This document shows positions 1-7,641 of a DNA stretch of 18,141 bases, in pieces. Where the stretch lies: NCBI GenBank assembly GCA_023423015.1, contig JAFAGE010000297.1:1-18141 (forward strand), read 5' to 3'. Within the stretch, counting starts at the first letter, position 1, and each line of letters opens with the position of its first letter. Source of the stretch: Bacteroidota bacterium (GTDB lineage Bacteria; Bacteroidota; Bacteroidia; Chitinophagales; Chitinophagaceae). Made by a program: the position numbers and the translations under genes. The notes beneath the pieces were generated by a model. The model did not search any database, was not told the DNA's origin, and worked only from the letters and a program-made list of their open reading frames with translations.

Positions 1-2
1 CT

Positions 3-455
3 CCTATGATCAGCAATCTTACAAAAGAGCTTACCGTATTTACAAATGGAAAATCGATGCTAACCGACGAGCAGCGTGGTAAACTCAGGAACAACAATAT
101 TTCCGTTGTGGAGGATGAGATAAAACAATTTGATCACGAAAAAGGATACCTGAAAAATATTGTGTTCAAAAGCGGAAGTCGTTTTCCGGTGAAAGCTGTG
201 TATGCCCGACTGCCATTTGTTCAGAATTCAGATATTCCGGAGAAGCTCGGATGCAAAAAGAATGAACTCGGTCTGCTTGAAGTAGACTTCATGCAACGAA
301 CAAACATACCAGGTGTATTCGCCGTGGGCGATACCACAGTGGCCATGCGGTCAGTTGCCAATGCAGTAGCCACCGGCTCGATGGCCGGTGCTGCAGTGAA
401 CAACGAGCTGTGCGCTGAAGATTTTAATGCATCAGTTCCATCCTCCGCCAAGTGA
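3..455 (+). CDS. FAD/NAD(P)-dependent oxidoreductase, thioredoxin reductase-like, C-terminal part (5' truncated by the window edge)
   Basis: The reading frame is open at the left edge, so this is the last ~150 residues of a longer protein; the ATG at position 6 is probably internal. The end carries the FAD-binding signature of the pyridine-nucleotide disulfide oxidoreductase fold, a GVFAVGD motif followed by an Ala/Gly-rich helix (SVANAVATGSMAGAAVNNEL), as in thioredoxin reductase-like proteins. The redox CxxC of true thioredoxin reductases would lie upstream and cannot be judged here. The substrate is therefore unknown. The gene is convergent with the efflux fusion gene, and their 3' coding ends overlap by 24 bp (432-455). 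The C-terminus of the efflux protein is a conserved family ending, so the overlap appears genuine. Confidence 0.8.
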   Translation, partial: PMISNLTKELTVFTNGKSMLTDEQRGKLRNNNISVVEDEIKQFDHEKGYLKNIVFKSGSRFPVKAVYARLPFVQNSDIPEKLGCKKNELGLLEVDFMQRTNIPGVFAVGDTTVAMRSVANAVATGSMAGAAVNNELCAEDFNASVPSSAK

Positions 456-3400
456 GCGATACAAAGCAACCACCTGTTGAAATAGTTGTTTCTTAAGTTC
501 GGTAAGTTGTAATTCGGCTTCGAGTACGCCGCGTTGTGCGGTGATGATTTCCAGGTAATTGGCATACCCGGTGAGGTATAATTCCTGCGCGGTAGATACA
601 GCACCGCTTAGCTCTTTTACTTCCTTTTCTTTCTGCTCATACATTTTGCGGGTGTTCTCGATATTGCTGAGATGCGTTACTACTTCGGTGTAGCTGTTCA
701 GCAACACGCGCTGGTACTCATACACGGCTTCGCGCGCACGCGCATTCGACAATTGATAATTGCCTTTTACCTGCCAACGATTGATCAGTGGTGCGGCCAA
801 ACTGGTAGCGGCTCCATATACCAACGAAGCAGGGTCGAATAACAAAGCAGATTTAAATGCATTGAAGCCAACATAGGGTGAAAGGTTCAGCGATGGCAGG
901 AATTCTGCACGCGCAGCACGCACGTTAGCGTTGGCAGATTGAATAAGATACTCGGCCTGCCGGATGTCGGGCCGCCGCAGCAGTAATTGCGATGGCGAAC
1001 CCGATGCATTGTACACGGGCAACTGCAATGCCATCAAGGAGGTATCGCGTTCCAGTGCTTTCGGATAATTTCCCAACAGAAGATTGAGGCGGTTTTCCGT
1101 TTCTACAATTTCTCGTTTCAGCTGGTATGAGATAGTACCTGTATTTAGCAGCTGTGCCGTGAATTGTTGTACGGCGAGCTCTGTTGCTTTGCCTGCTTCT
1201 TTTTGAACTTTCACTACCTCAACAGCTTTCTGTTGCAATTCAAGATTCCGGTTCACAATTTCCAGCTCGTTGTCGAGGGCGAGCAATTCGTAATAGGTTG
1301 TTGCAACATCTGCTACCAGTTGCGTCGTCACCAGGTTTCTTCCCTGTTCAGTGGCCAGCATTTCAGCAACGGCTGCCTGCCTGCGCGATTTTAATTTCCC
1401 CCATATATCTATTTCCCAGTTACTCCTGAATCCGAGAAAATAATCGGGAGTCAACTTTCGCGACACCTTCTGATCTTCTTTGATGTTAGGGGAAAGATTT
1501 GTATCGAAATTACCTACGCCATTAATGGTGTAGTCGCCATAATGATCAACATTCACCTGCGCACCAACATCTGCTGAAGGCAGTATTGCTCCCTTGCTCA
1601 TAGCAACCTGTGTGTTTGCGGCCTGAATTCGTTGCATTGCAATCAGCAGGTCGGGATTATTCCTCAGTGCAGTATCAATCAGCTTTACCAGTTTATCATC
1701 TGCAAAAAACTGGCGCCACGACTTGTTCGCAATATTACTGGTGTCGGTAACTGCAGCAAATGTGTCGGGCATCTGTTTCACTTCGGGCATGGCGACAGGT
1801 TGTGCTACACGACACGAAGAGAATACTATTGCAAGGATCATTGCAGGTGTCAATACCTTCTTTGCCGACACTTTCACCGTTTTACGTTCAGATAGCTTAG
1901 CGAAAATCATATACAGCCCCGGCACCAGGAAGATGCCGAACAAGGTACCGATTACCATGCCTCCTGCCGATGCCATGCCGATACTGCGGTTACCCATGGC
2001 GCCCGCGCCCGATGCAACGCAAAGCGGAATTAATCCTGCAATAAACGCGAGCGATGTCATGATGATTGGTCGTAACCTTGCTGTAGAGCCCTTTATTGCG
2101 GCCATCCTGATCGGCATCCCGTTTTTGCGTGCCTGAATAGCGAATTCAACAATAAGAATAGCATTCTTGCCCAACAAACCAATGAGCATTACCAAAGCCA
2201 CCTGTGCGTAGATGTTATTTTCGAGGCCGGCAAGTTTCAAAAAGAACAATGCACCAAATACACCCGCAGGCAGTGAGAGGATTACTGGCATGGGTAAAAG
2301 AAAACTTTCATACTGTGCCGCAAGCAACAAATACACGAACACAAGACAAATGATGAATATGTAGATGGCCTGGTCGCCAGACAGTATCTGTTCGCGCGTC
2401 ATACCGCTCCATTCGTAATCGAATCCGCGCGGTAATTTTTCTGCAGCCACTTCTTTGATGGCTTCGATAGCTTCACCACTGCTGAACCCTGATTTTGCGT
2501 CGCCGGTGATCATGGCCGACGTATACATATTATACCGCGTAATCTGTTCCGGACCCAACACACGTTCGAGCCGCACGAAAGTGGAGTAGGGTACCATTTC
2601 ACCATTGTTGTTTTTCACATACAGGTTCAGAATATCTTCCGGTTTGCCCCTGTATTCCGGGTAAGCCTGCAACATCACTTTATACATTTGTCCGAAACGG
2701 ATGAAGTTCGTAGCATAATAACTTCCCAACAATGTTTGCAGTGTACTCATCGCCGCTTCTATGGTGATGCCCTTTTTGGCGGCCATTTCCTGGTCTACAT
2801 GAATCATGTATTGCGGGAAGTTGGGATCGAAGCTGGTGAAGGCGGAGCCGATCACCTTATGCTGTTGTAGTGCAGCTATGAATTCGTTTGCAACGTTTGC
2901 GGTGTTGGCAAGTTCGCCACCGCGGTTTTTGTCGAGCAGGCGCATTTCAAAGCCGCTTGCATTTCCGAATCCCGGCACCGTTGGCGGGGCAAAGTATTCA
3001 ATGCTTGCGTCGGTGATGTGCCGTGTTTTCTTCTTAAGAGCTTCAATCAGGTCGTCTACAGATTCTTTGCGGTCGTCCCAGCTTTTCAGGTTGATCATGG
3101 CCATGCCGTACGATGCACCGGTGATATCGCTCATCAAGCTGAATCCGGCAAGCGTGCTGATGTTTTCGACTGAAGAAAATTGTTTGCCGGTGCGTTCGAT
3201 TTCGTCGAGTACTTTCTCTGTACGCTCCAGCGTGGATCCCGGTGGCGTAGTAACGTTTACGTATAGGATGCCCTGGTCTTCGGTCGGAATAAATCCCGAT
3301 GGCAATAAGCTGCTCACTCCCCACGTTCCAATACAGAAAAACAGGAAGAGACTAATGGTTACGAGCTTTCGTCCGCTAATCCATGCAACCACATTTCCGT

Positions 3401-4985
3401 AAGATCTTTCTGTTTTATCCCAGCGTTTGTTGAAGGCTGAATAAAAACGCTGCAGCAAAGTTTTTTTCTTTGGTCCATGCGAATGTTTCAGCATGATGGC
3501 ACATAGGGCAGGGGTAAGTGTAAGCGCGTTTATCCCTGAAATCACAATCGCAATGGCGAGTGTTATCGAGAACTGCCTGTAGAATACACCAACGGGTCCC
3601 GAAAGAAATGCAACGGGAATAAACACTGCCGACATCACCAGCGTTATCGCCACAATGGCACCGCTGATTTCCTTCATGGCGCTGAGTGTTGCTTCCAGTG
3701 GCGGCATATTGTGCTCGGCCATCTTCACATGCACTGCTTCCACCACCACAATAGCATTATCTACCACAATTCCTATAGCCAGCACGAGGGCAAAGAGAGT
3801 GAGGATGTTGATGGAAAATCCAAAGATCTGCATAAATGCAAGTGAGCCAACAAGGGCTACCGGCACCGCCAGTGCGGGAATTAAAGTAGACCGGAAATCC
3901 TGTAAAAAGATAAATACCACGATAAACACGAGGATGAATGCTTCGATGAGGGTTCGTACTACTTCGCTGATACTTGCATCGAGAAAGCGTGATACGTCGT
4001 AAGCATAATTGTAGTCCATGCCCGGAGGAAAGGTTTCTTTTTTCAGATCGGCCATGGTGGCTTTGATGTTCTGAATTACTTCGCGTGCATTACTACCCGG
4101 GCGTTGTTTGATCATGATCGATGCCGATGGTCTTCCATCGGTTTTCGATGTCATGTCGTAGCTCACTGTTCCGAATTCGACATCAGCAATGTCTTTCAGT
4201 TTCAGCACGGAGCCATCGGGCTGAGCTTTGAGTACAACGTTTTCATATTGTTCGGGCGAATTGAACTTCCCCGGGTACTTCAATACATACTGTTTCACCT
4301 GGCTGCTTCTGCCTGAGTTTTCGCCGGCGACACCTGGGGCCGCTTCGATATTCTGCGCACGAAGCGTGGCGATAACTTCGTCGGTAGAAATATTGTAAGC
4401 AAGCATGCGGTCGGGCTTGAGCCACACGCGCATGGAATAATCGCGTGCGCCCATGATATCTACAAAACCAACACCGTCGATTCTTTTTAATTCATGAAGC
4501 ACGTTGATGTCGGCGAAATTGTAAATAAATTCTTCATTGGCGTTTGTATCGGTGCTGATGATGTTGAGGTACATCAGCATACTGTTCACTTCCTTTTCGG
4601 TAACAACACCTGCTTTGATCACTTCTTCCGGTAATTCATCGAGCACGGTAGTTACGCGGTTCTGAACATTCACTGCTGCCTGGTCGGGGTCGGTGCCCAC
4701 TTCAAAAAACACCTGCAGCAAGGTGGTTCCGTTGTTGCTGCTTACGGAGTTCATATAGGTCATACCGGGCACGCCGTTCACGGCGCGTTCAAGTGGGGTA
4801 GCAACTGCTTTAGCACACACATCTGCATTTGCGCCATTATAGTTGGCAGTAACAACAACAGAGGGAGGTACGATATCGGGAAACTGTGTAACAGGAAGGG
4901 TGAACAATGAGAGTACACCCAACAGGAGTATCAGCAAAGAAATCACCAGCGACAGCACGGGCCGCCGTATAAAAGTCTCAACCAT
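432..4985 (-). CDS. HAE1-type RND efflux pump fused to a NodT/TolC-type outer membrane factor, with an internal lipobox
   Basis: A 1517-residue proton-driven multidrug exporter. Residues 1-1030 are a complete AcrB-like pump: N-terminal helix, two periplasmic loops, a second helix bundle from ~870, and proton-relay residues D409 (in VVDNAIVVVEA), K940 (GLLGKNAIL) and R972 (RLRPIIMTS). The second relay Asp of AcrB (D408) is N410 here. Residues 1037-1058 read as a lipoprotein signal peptide: basic KVSAKK, hydrophobic LTPAMILAIVF, then SSC with Cys1058. Residues 1058-1517 form a full-length outer membrane factor with two OEP repeats, the LLRRPDIRQAE motif of the NodT family and the usual LYRSLGGGW ending. 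The ATG at 4985 gives the normal RND start METFIRRP-type. It lies 18 bp after the adaptor gene, so it is in the same operon. Fusions of this kind are known for CzcA-type pumps of Bacteroidota; an HAE1-type one seems rarer. A lost stop codon between two genes is the alternative origin. Confidence 0.93.
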   Translation of the reverse strand: MVETFIRRPVLSLVISLLILLLGVLSLFTLPVTQFPDIVPPSVVVTANYNGANADVCAKAVATPLERAVNGVPGMTYMNSVSSNNGTTLLQVFFEVGTDPDQAAVNVQNRVTTVLDELPEEVIKAGVVTEKEVNSMLMYLNIISTDTNANEEFIYNFADINVLHELKRIDGVGFVDIMGARDYSMRVWLKPDRMLAYNISTDEVIATLRAQNIEAAPGVAGENSGRSSQVKQYVLKYPGKFNSPEQYENVVLKAQPDGSVLKLKDIADVEFGTVSYDMTSKTDGRPSASIMIKQRPGSNAREVIQNIKATMADLKKETFPPGMDYNYAYDVSRFLDASISEVVRTLIEAFILVFIVVFIFLQDFRSTLIPALAVPVALVGSLAFMQIFGFSINILTLFALVLAIGIVVDNAIVVVEAVHVKMAEHNMPPLEATLSAMKEISGAIVAITLVMSAVFIPVAFLSGPVGVFYRQFSITLAIAIVISGINALTLTPALCAIMLKHSHGPKKKTLLQRFYSAFNKRWDKTERSYGNVVAWISGRKLVTISLFLFFCIGTWGVSSLLPSGFIPTEDQGILYVNVTTPPGSTLERTEKVLDEIERTGKQFSSVENISTLAGFSLMSDITGASYGMAMINLKSWDDRKESVDDLIEALKKKTRHITDASIEYFAPPTVPGFGNASGFEMRLLDKNRGGELANTANVANEFIAALQQHKVIGSAFTSFDPNFPQYMIHVDQEMAAKKGITIEAAMSTLQTLLGSYYATNFIRFGQMYKVMLQAYPEYRGKPEDILNLYVKNNNGEMVPYSTFVRLERVLGPEQITRYNMYTSAMITGDAKSGFSSGEAIEAIKEVAAEKLPRGFDYEWSGMTREQILSGDQAIYIFIICLVFVYLLLAAQYESFLLPMPVILSLPAGVFGALFFLKLAGLENNIYAQVALVMLIGLLGKNAILIVEFAIQARKNGMPIRMAAIKGSTARLRPIIMTSLAFIAGLIPLCVASGAGAMGNRSIGMASAGGMVIGTLFGIFLVPGLYMIFAKLSERKTVKVSAKKVLTPAMILAIVFSSCRVAQPVAMPEVKQMPDTFAAVTDTSNIANKSWRQFFADDKLVKLIDTALRNNPDLLIAMQRIQAANTQVAMSKGAILPSADVGAQVNVDHYGDYTINGVGNFDTNLSPNIKEDQKVSRKLTPDYFLGFRSNWEIDIWGKLKSRRQAAVAEMLATEQGRNLVTTQLVADVATTYYELLALDNELEIVNRNLELQQKAVEVVKVQKEAGKATELAVQQFTAQLLNTGTISYQLKREIVETENRLNLLLGNYPKALERDTSLMALQLPVYNASGSPSQLLLRRPDIRQAEYLIQSANANVRAARAEFLPSLNLSPYVGFNAFKSALLFDPASLVYGAATSLAAPLINRWQVKGNYQLSNARAREAVYEYQRVLLNSYTEVVTHLSNIENTRKMYEQKEKEVKELSGAVSTAQELYLTGYANYLEIITAQRGVLEAELQLTELKKQLFQQVVALYRSLGGGWN

Positions 4986-5003
4986 TTTGCGGAGTTTGTG
5001 GCA

Positions 5004-6137
5004 CTATTGCCGGTACGTAATCGATAGCGTGTCGAGCGTAATGTATTTTGGATTGATCACGGCGCCTTCACGAATGTTCTGGATGCCTTCGTAAACGATG
5101 GCTTCATTGGCGGTGAGCCCGGATTGGACTACCACGTATTCATTAATGCGCGTTTTCGGATCGAAGCTTTTCATGCGCACGGTATTCGATGTGTCTACCA
5201 CATAGACAAAGCTTTTATCCTGGATTTCCATCACAGCTTTTTGCGGAATGATGAGCGCATTGTTCATCGCATTGCGCAGCAGTATCTTTCCACTGGCACC
5301 GTGTTTCAACATCTTATCGGGATTGGGAAATGTTGCGCGGAAAGCAATGGAACCGGTTGCATTATTGAATTCGGTTTCCATGGTTTCAACACGGCCGGTA
5401 TATGGAAATTCTGAGCCATCGGCAAGAACGAGCCGGATGTTGTCGTACGCGGTGAGTGCACCCGATTTTTTAGCGCGGAGATAGGAGAGGTATTCGTTTT
5501 CCGACACGGAAAAATATGCATATACATTCTGCAGATCGGAAATAGTGGTGAGCAGCGTGCCTTCGTCTACCAGGCTACCGGGCTTCTGGGGAATACGGTC
5601 GATCACACCAGAGAATGGCGAACGAATAAATGTGTACTGCAGGCGAATGCGCGCATTCTCTTCCATTGATTCTGCTTCTTCCACCCTGGCTTGTGCAGAT
5701 TTAAGTCGTGCTTCTGCAAGTTCTGCTTCGGGTTGAGACACGATGTTTTTGGCAACGAGCAGTTTCACGCGTTTGAGTTCGAGTTCAGCTGCGCGTGCTT
5801 CCGCTTTTGCGTTTGCAAGTGCAGCGGTTGCCTTAGATACTTCGGTTTCGAATTCGTCGTTGCTGAGGCGAAACAGCGGCTGGCCTTTGCTTACTTCCTG
5901 GCCTTCGTCGACGAGGATTTCTTCAATAAATCCCTGAACGCGTGCACGGATTTCCACGTTCTTCGAAGCCTGGATGTCGGCAACATATTCATGATAAACG
6001 GTGGTGTCGGTAGGTTGAATACGTACTACGGGGATAAATTGGGTGGGTTCTTCTGCGGTTTGGGTTGCAGATGAATTGCTACACGAGATAAATAAAGCCT
6101 GACTAATGATGATTACGGTCCACAAAAAATGCTTCAT
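5004..6137 (-). CDS. Periplasmic adaptor (membrane fusion) lipoprotein of the RND efflux system, AcrA/MexA-like
   Basis: This 377-residue protein links the inner-membrane pump to the outer-membrane channel. The start is a lipoprotein signal peptide with lipobox FISC and Cys19. It is followed by a first lipoyl half-motif (~62-92, ending GQEVSKGQPLFRL), an Ala/Glu/Lys-rich alpha-helical hairpin (~95-165), the second lipoyl half (~168-205, RSPFSGVIDRIPQKPGSLV) and C-terminal beta-barrel and membrane-proximal domains. The length and order match the HlyD/AcrA family. It sits directly upstream of the pump-channel fusion with 18 bp between, so the two genes encode a complete tripartite system. The substrate cannot be read from the sequence; the HAE1-type pump suggests organic compounds rather than metal ions. 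No efflux regulator lies next to it in the window. Confidence 0.93.
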   Translation of the reverse strand: MKHFLWTVIIISQALFISCSNSSATQTAEEPTQFIPVVRIQPTDTTVYHEYVADIQASKNVEIRARVQGFIEEILVDEGQEVSKGQPLFRLSNDEFETEVSKATAALANAKAEARAAELELKRVKLLVAKNIVSQPEAELAEARLKSAQARVEEAESMEENARIRLQYTFIRSPFSGVIDRIPQKPGSLVDEGTLLTTISDLQNVYAYFSVSENEYLSYLRAKKSGALTAYDNIRLVLADGSEFPYTGRVETMETEFNNATGSIAFRATFPNPDKMLKHGASGKILLRNAMNNALIIPQKAVMEIQDKSFVYVVDTSNTVRMKSFDPKTRINEYVVVQSGLTANEAIVYEGIQNIREGAVINPKYITLDTLSITYRQ

Positions 6138-6206
6138 GTGCTAAACTTTAGGTTGAAAAATTTGGCAGCTTTCGGAAGGTGATTCCAAAAGAAAAGGCAA
6201 ACAGTA

Positions 6207-6470
6207 TTATGAAGCAATCTCGGGAGGCGGCGAGATAATATTCAGATGCGCAGGTTTGCACACCGGTTCATTATTCAACCGCGGCAGGTACCGGATTCCT
6301 GGAGGGGGAGCGTTGCTGGTTACGCCGCAGGAGAAGTGCGCTACGATGTCGTGGCTCTCCTGGAGTTCCAGCGAGCAAGAATGTTCTGCAACAGGGTGGT
6401 CCTTTTCAGGAGGCAATGAAACGCCTGCACAAAACAAAAGAGCTACTATGTAGACGAATTTAATCAACAT
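6207..6470 (-). CDS. Small exported Cys-containing protein leading the efflux operon, function unknown
   Basis: An 87-residue protein I do not recognise. It opens with a Sec-type signal sequence (MLIKFVYIVALLFCAGVS). The mature part is Pro-rich with three Cys (in HSC, FSC and VCKP) and ends in SPPPEIAS. The frame can be extended upstream to a TTG at 6485, but that codon lies inside the probable -7 box, so the ATG at 6470 is preferred. It is the first gene of a minus-strand run and ends 69 bp before the adaptor gene, so it is probably co-transcribed. Small HYC_CC_PP-type Cys/Pro proteins of Bacteroidota look faintly similar, but I cannot establish homology. It could be a small accessory or sensor of the efflux system, or merely a neighbour. 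Confidence 0.55.
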   Translation of the reverse strand: MLIKFVYIVALLFCAGVSLPPEKDHPVAEHSCSLELQESHDIVAHFSCGVTSNAPPPGIRYLPRLNNEPVCKPAHLNIISPPPEIAS

Positions 6471-6482
6471 CGTTAACGTGTG

Positions 6483-6513
6483 CAAAAGTAATTACGAATG
6501 ATTGAAGGGGAAA
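6483..6513 (-). promoter_or_regulatory. Probable Bacteroidota-type promoter for the efflux operon
   Basis: On the minus strand a TTTC (-33 element, consensus TTTG; 6510-6513) is followed by a 19-bp spacer and then TACTTTTG (-7 element, full match to TAnnTTTG; 6483-6490). Transcription would begin near 6477, giving a very short leader before the ATG at 6470. The element and spacing fit the known sigma-ABfr promoter pattern. Activity is inferred. Confidence 0.45.
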
Positions 6514-6549
6514 GCGTGTAGCGGTTTTTTTATAATATTTTAATAATGT

Positions 6550-6598
6550 TGGCAGATGGCAGATGAGAGATGGCAGATGGAGGATGGTGAATGGTGAT
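6550..6598. repeat. Degenerate 7-bp repeat tract A1 (TGGCAGA/TGGTGAA type)
   Basis: Seven heptamers in unbroken register: TGGCAGA twice, TGAGAGA, TGGCAGA, TGGAGGA, TGGTGAA, TGGTGAT. It lies between the 3' end of the glycerophosphodiesterase-like gene and the efflux operon promoter. Related tracts occur at 6625-6645, 16234-16289, 16452-16549 and 18031-18100. Confidence 0.85.
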
Positions 6599-6605
6599 CC
6601 ACCTT

Positions 6606-6621
6606 CGCTAAAGCTTTGGCG
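6606..6621. repeat. Near-perfect 16-bp palindrome between two heptad tracts
   Basis: CGCTAAAGCTTTGGCG reads almost the same on both strands, with one T/G pair as the only departure. As RNA it could form a 6-bp stem with an AGCT loop. There is no T-run after it, so it is not a standard terminator. It sits 27 bp past the stop codon of the minus-strand glycerophosphodiesterase-like gene. Confidence 0.6.
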
Positions 6622-6624
6622 GAC

Positions 6625-6645
6625 GTGAGCGGTGAAAGGTGAAAA
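6625..6645. repeat. Degenerate 7-bp repeat tract A2 (GTGAGCG/GTGAAAG type)
   Basis: Three heptamers in register, GTGAGCG, GTGAAAG, GTGAAAA, ending 2 bp before the stop codon of the minus-strand gene at 6648. The 20-mer GTGAGCGGTGAAAGGTGAAA recurs exactly in tract D (from 18075) and on the opposite strand in tract C (16449-16468). Confidence 0.8.
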
Positions 6646-6647
6646 GA

Positions 6648-7460
6648 TTACTTTTCATCTTTCACTTTTTTCAATAGCAATTCAGGTTCGTTGGTAGTTA
6701 TAAAATCAATTCCCTGCTCGATCAGGTTGTCCATAATGCTTTCGTCGTTGACGGTCCAGGCGTTTACCAGAATGCCGAGTGATTTTGCATTTTTAATCCA
6801 GTTGGGATCTTTCTGGAACACGCTGAAGTGATAATCTGCATCCATGCCATCGGCTTTCAGTTTTTCTGCTGAAACATCGCCGTTGAGGTATTGAACAGGT
6901 GCATTGGGCTGCAGTTCACGCACTTTTTTCAGAATATCGTAGTCGAAAGAGATGTATACTGTTTGCGCGGTGGCATTCAGTTGCTTCACGATGTTCACCA
7001 CCCGTCCGGCAAGGGCAAGCGATCGTTCTTTGCTCACTTTCGAAGGTTTGATTTCAGCAATCAGTTTAGTATTTGTTTGTCCCAGGCCTGCCTTGAAGTA
7101 ACTCTCCAGCGTTGGAATCTTTTCGCCGTTTGGCAATGTCTTTTCGAGCAGGGCGGCGTAAGTGTTTTTTTCGATATCCAGACCTTCGAAGGTGTGATCA
7201 TGATTCACAACGGGCACGCTGTCGGATGTCATGTGAATATCAAATTCGCTTCCGCCACATCCCATATCAATGGCTGCATTTAGCGAGGCGATTGAGTTTT
7301 CGGGCACCCCGGTATTCTTGAATGCGCCGCGATGTGCAATTACCATGTTTGTGAAGCCCGGAGGCGTTTTGATGCTGATCGCGCGCGGCTTGCCCGACGA
7401 ACAGCTTACGCCGATGAAAGCGAGGAGGAAAAATAGGGATGCCTGTGTTAATGTTTTCAT
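6648..7460 (-). CDS. Glycerophosphodiester phosphodiesterase family lipoprotein
   Basis: A 270-residue exported enzyme of the GDPD TIM-barrel family, which hydrolyses glycerophosphodiesters to glycerol-3-phosphate and an alcohol. The signal peptide ends in lipobox GVSC (Cys20), so the mature protein should be membrane-anchored in the periplasm or outer membrane. Active-site motifs are present in order: HRG at 43-45, PENS at 53-56, the metal ligands E72 and D74 in SEFDIH, and the catalytic HD at 87-88. The C-terminal LVNAWTVN and FITTNEPELL motifs are also typical of the family. It is divergent from the GH140 gene with 181 bp between. Nothing ties it to apiose use. The exact substrate is not readable; some Bacteroidota relatives act on other phosphodiesters. 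Confidence 0.88.
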   Translation of the reverse strand: MKTLTQASLFFLLAFIGVSCSSGKPRAISIKTPPGFTNMVIAHRGAFKNTGVPENSIASLNAAIDMGCGGSEFDIHMTSDSVPVVNHDHTFEGLDIEKNTYAALLEKTLPNGEKIPTLESYFKAGLGQTNTKLIAEIKPSKVSKERSLALAGRVVNIVKQLNATAQTVYISFDYDILKKVRELQPNAPVQYLNGDVSAEKLKADGMDADYHFSVFQKDPNWIKNAKSLGILVNAWTVNDESIMDNLIEQGIDFITTNEPELLLKKVKDEK

Positions 7461-7594
7461 ATCACCGAATTGGAGCGAAAAGATAAGGCAAAACTCGGTT
7501 GACTATTGTGTGTTGTTTTAACCTGTACGATTGCTCATGGAAATACGCCGGATAGAATTGTTCAAATAATAGATAAAAGAGCTGTTATTGTGTT

Positions 7595-7625
7595 TTTGAA
7601 CTTGCGGTATTTTGGGGTAATATTT
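7595..7625 (+). promoter_or_regulatory. Possible Bacteroidota-type promoter for the GH140 gene
   Basis: TTTG (7595-7598), a 19-bp spacer, then TAATATTT (7618-7625; six of the eight -7 positions would be expected to match loosely). Transcription would start near 7631, 11 bp before the ATG at 7642. The -33 element and spacing are good and the -7 element is weak, so this is tentative. Confidence 0.3.
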
Positions 7626-7641
7626 TACGTTCATACAAACG

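Noticed and set aside
1700..2000. Frameshift or misassembly producing the pump-channel fusion
   Set aside because: The frame runs without interruption, and both domains keep their complete ends. A lost stop codon cannot be excluded, but no direct sign of an error is visible.
2806..3402. A 198-codon plus-strand frame inside the RND gene
   Set aside because: Antisense to conserved pump sequence, with no recognisable protein features. The same applies to the frame at 8197-8787 (minus) inside the GH140 gene.
6471..6485. TTG start at 6485 for the small exported protein
   Set aside because: It falls in the probable -7 promoter element, and the ATG at 6470 gives a better signal peptide.
6606..6621. 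Palindrome as a rho-independent terminator of the glycerophosphodiesterase gene
   Set aside because: No T-run follows on either strand and the stem is short, so it is listed only as a palindrome.
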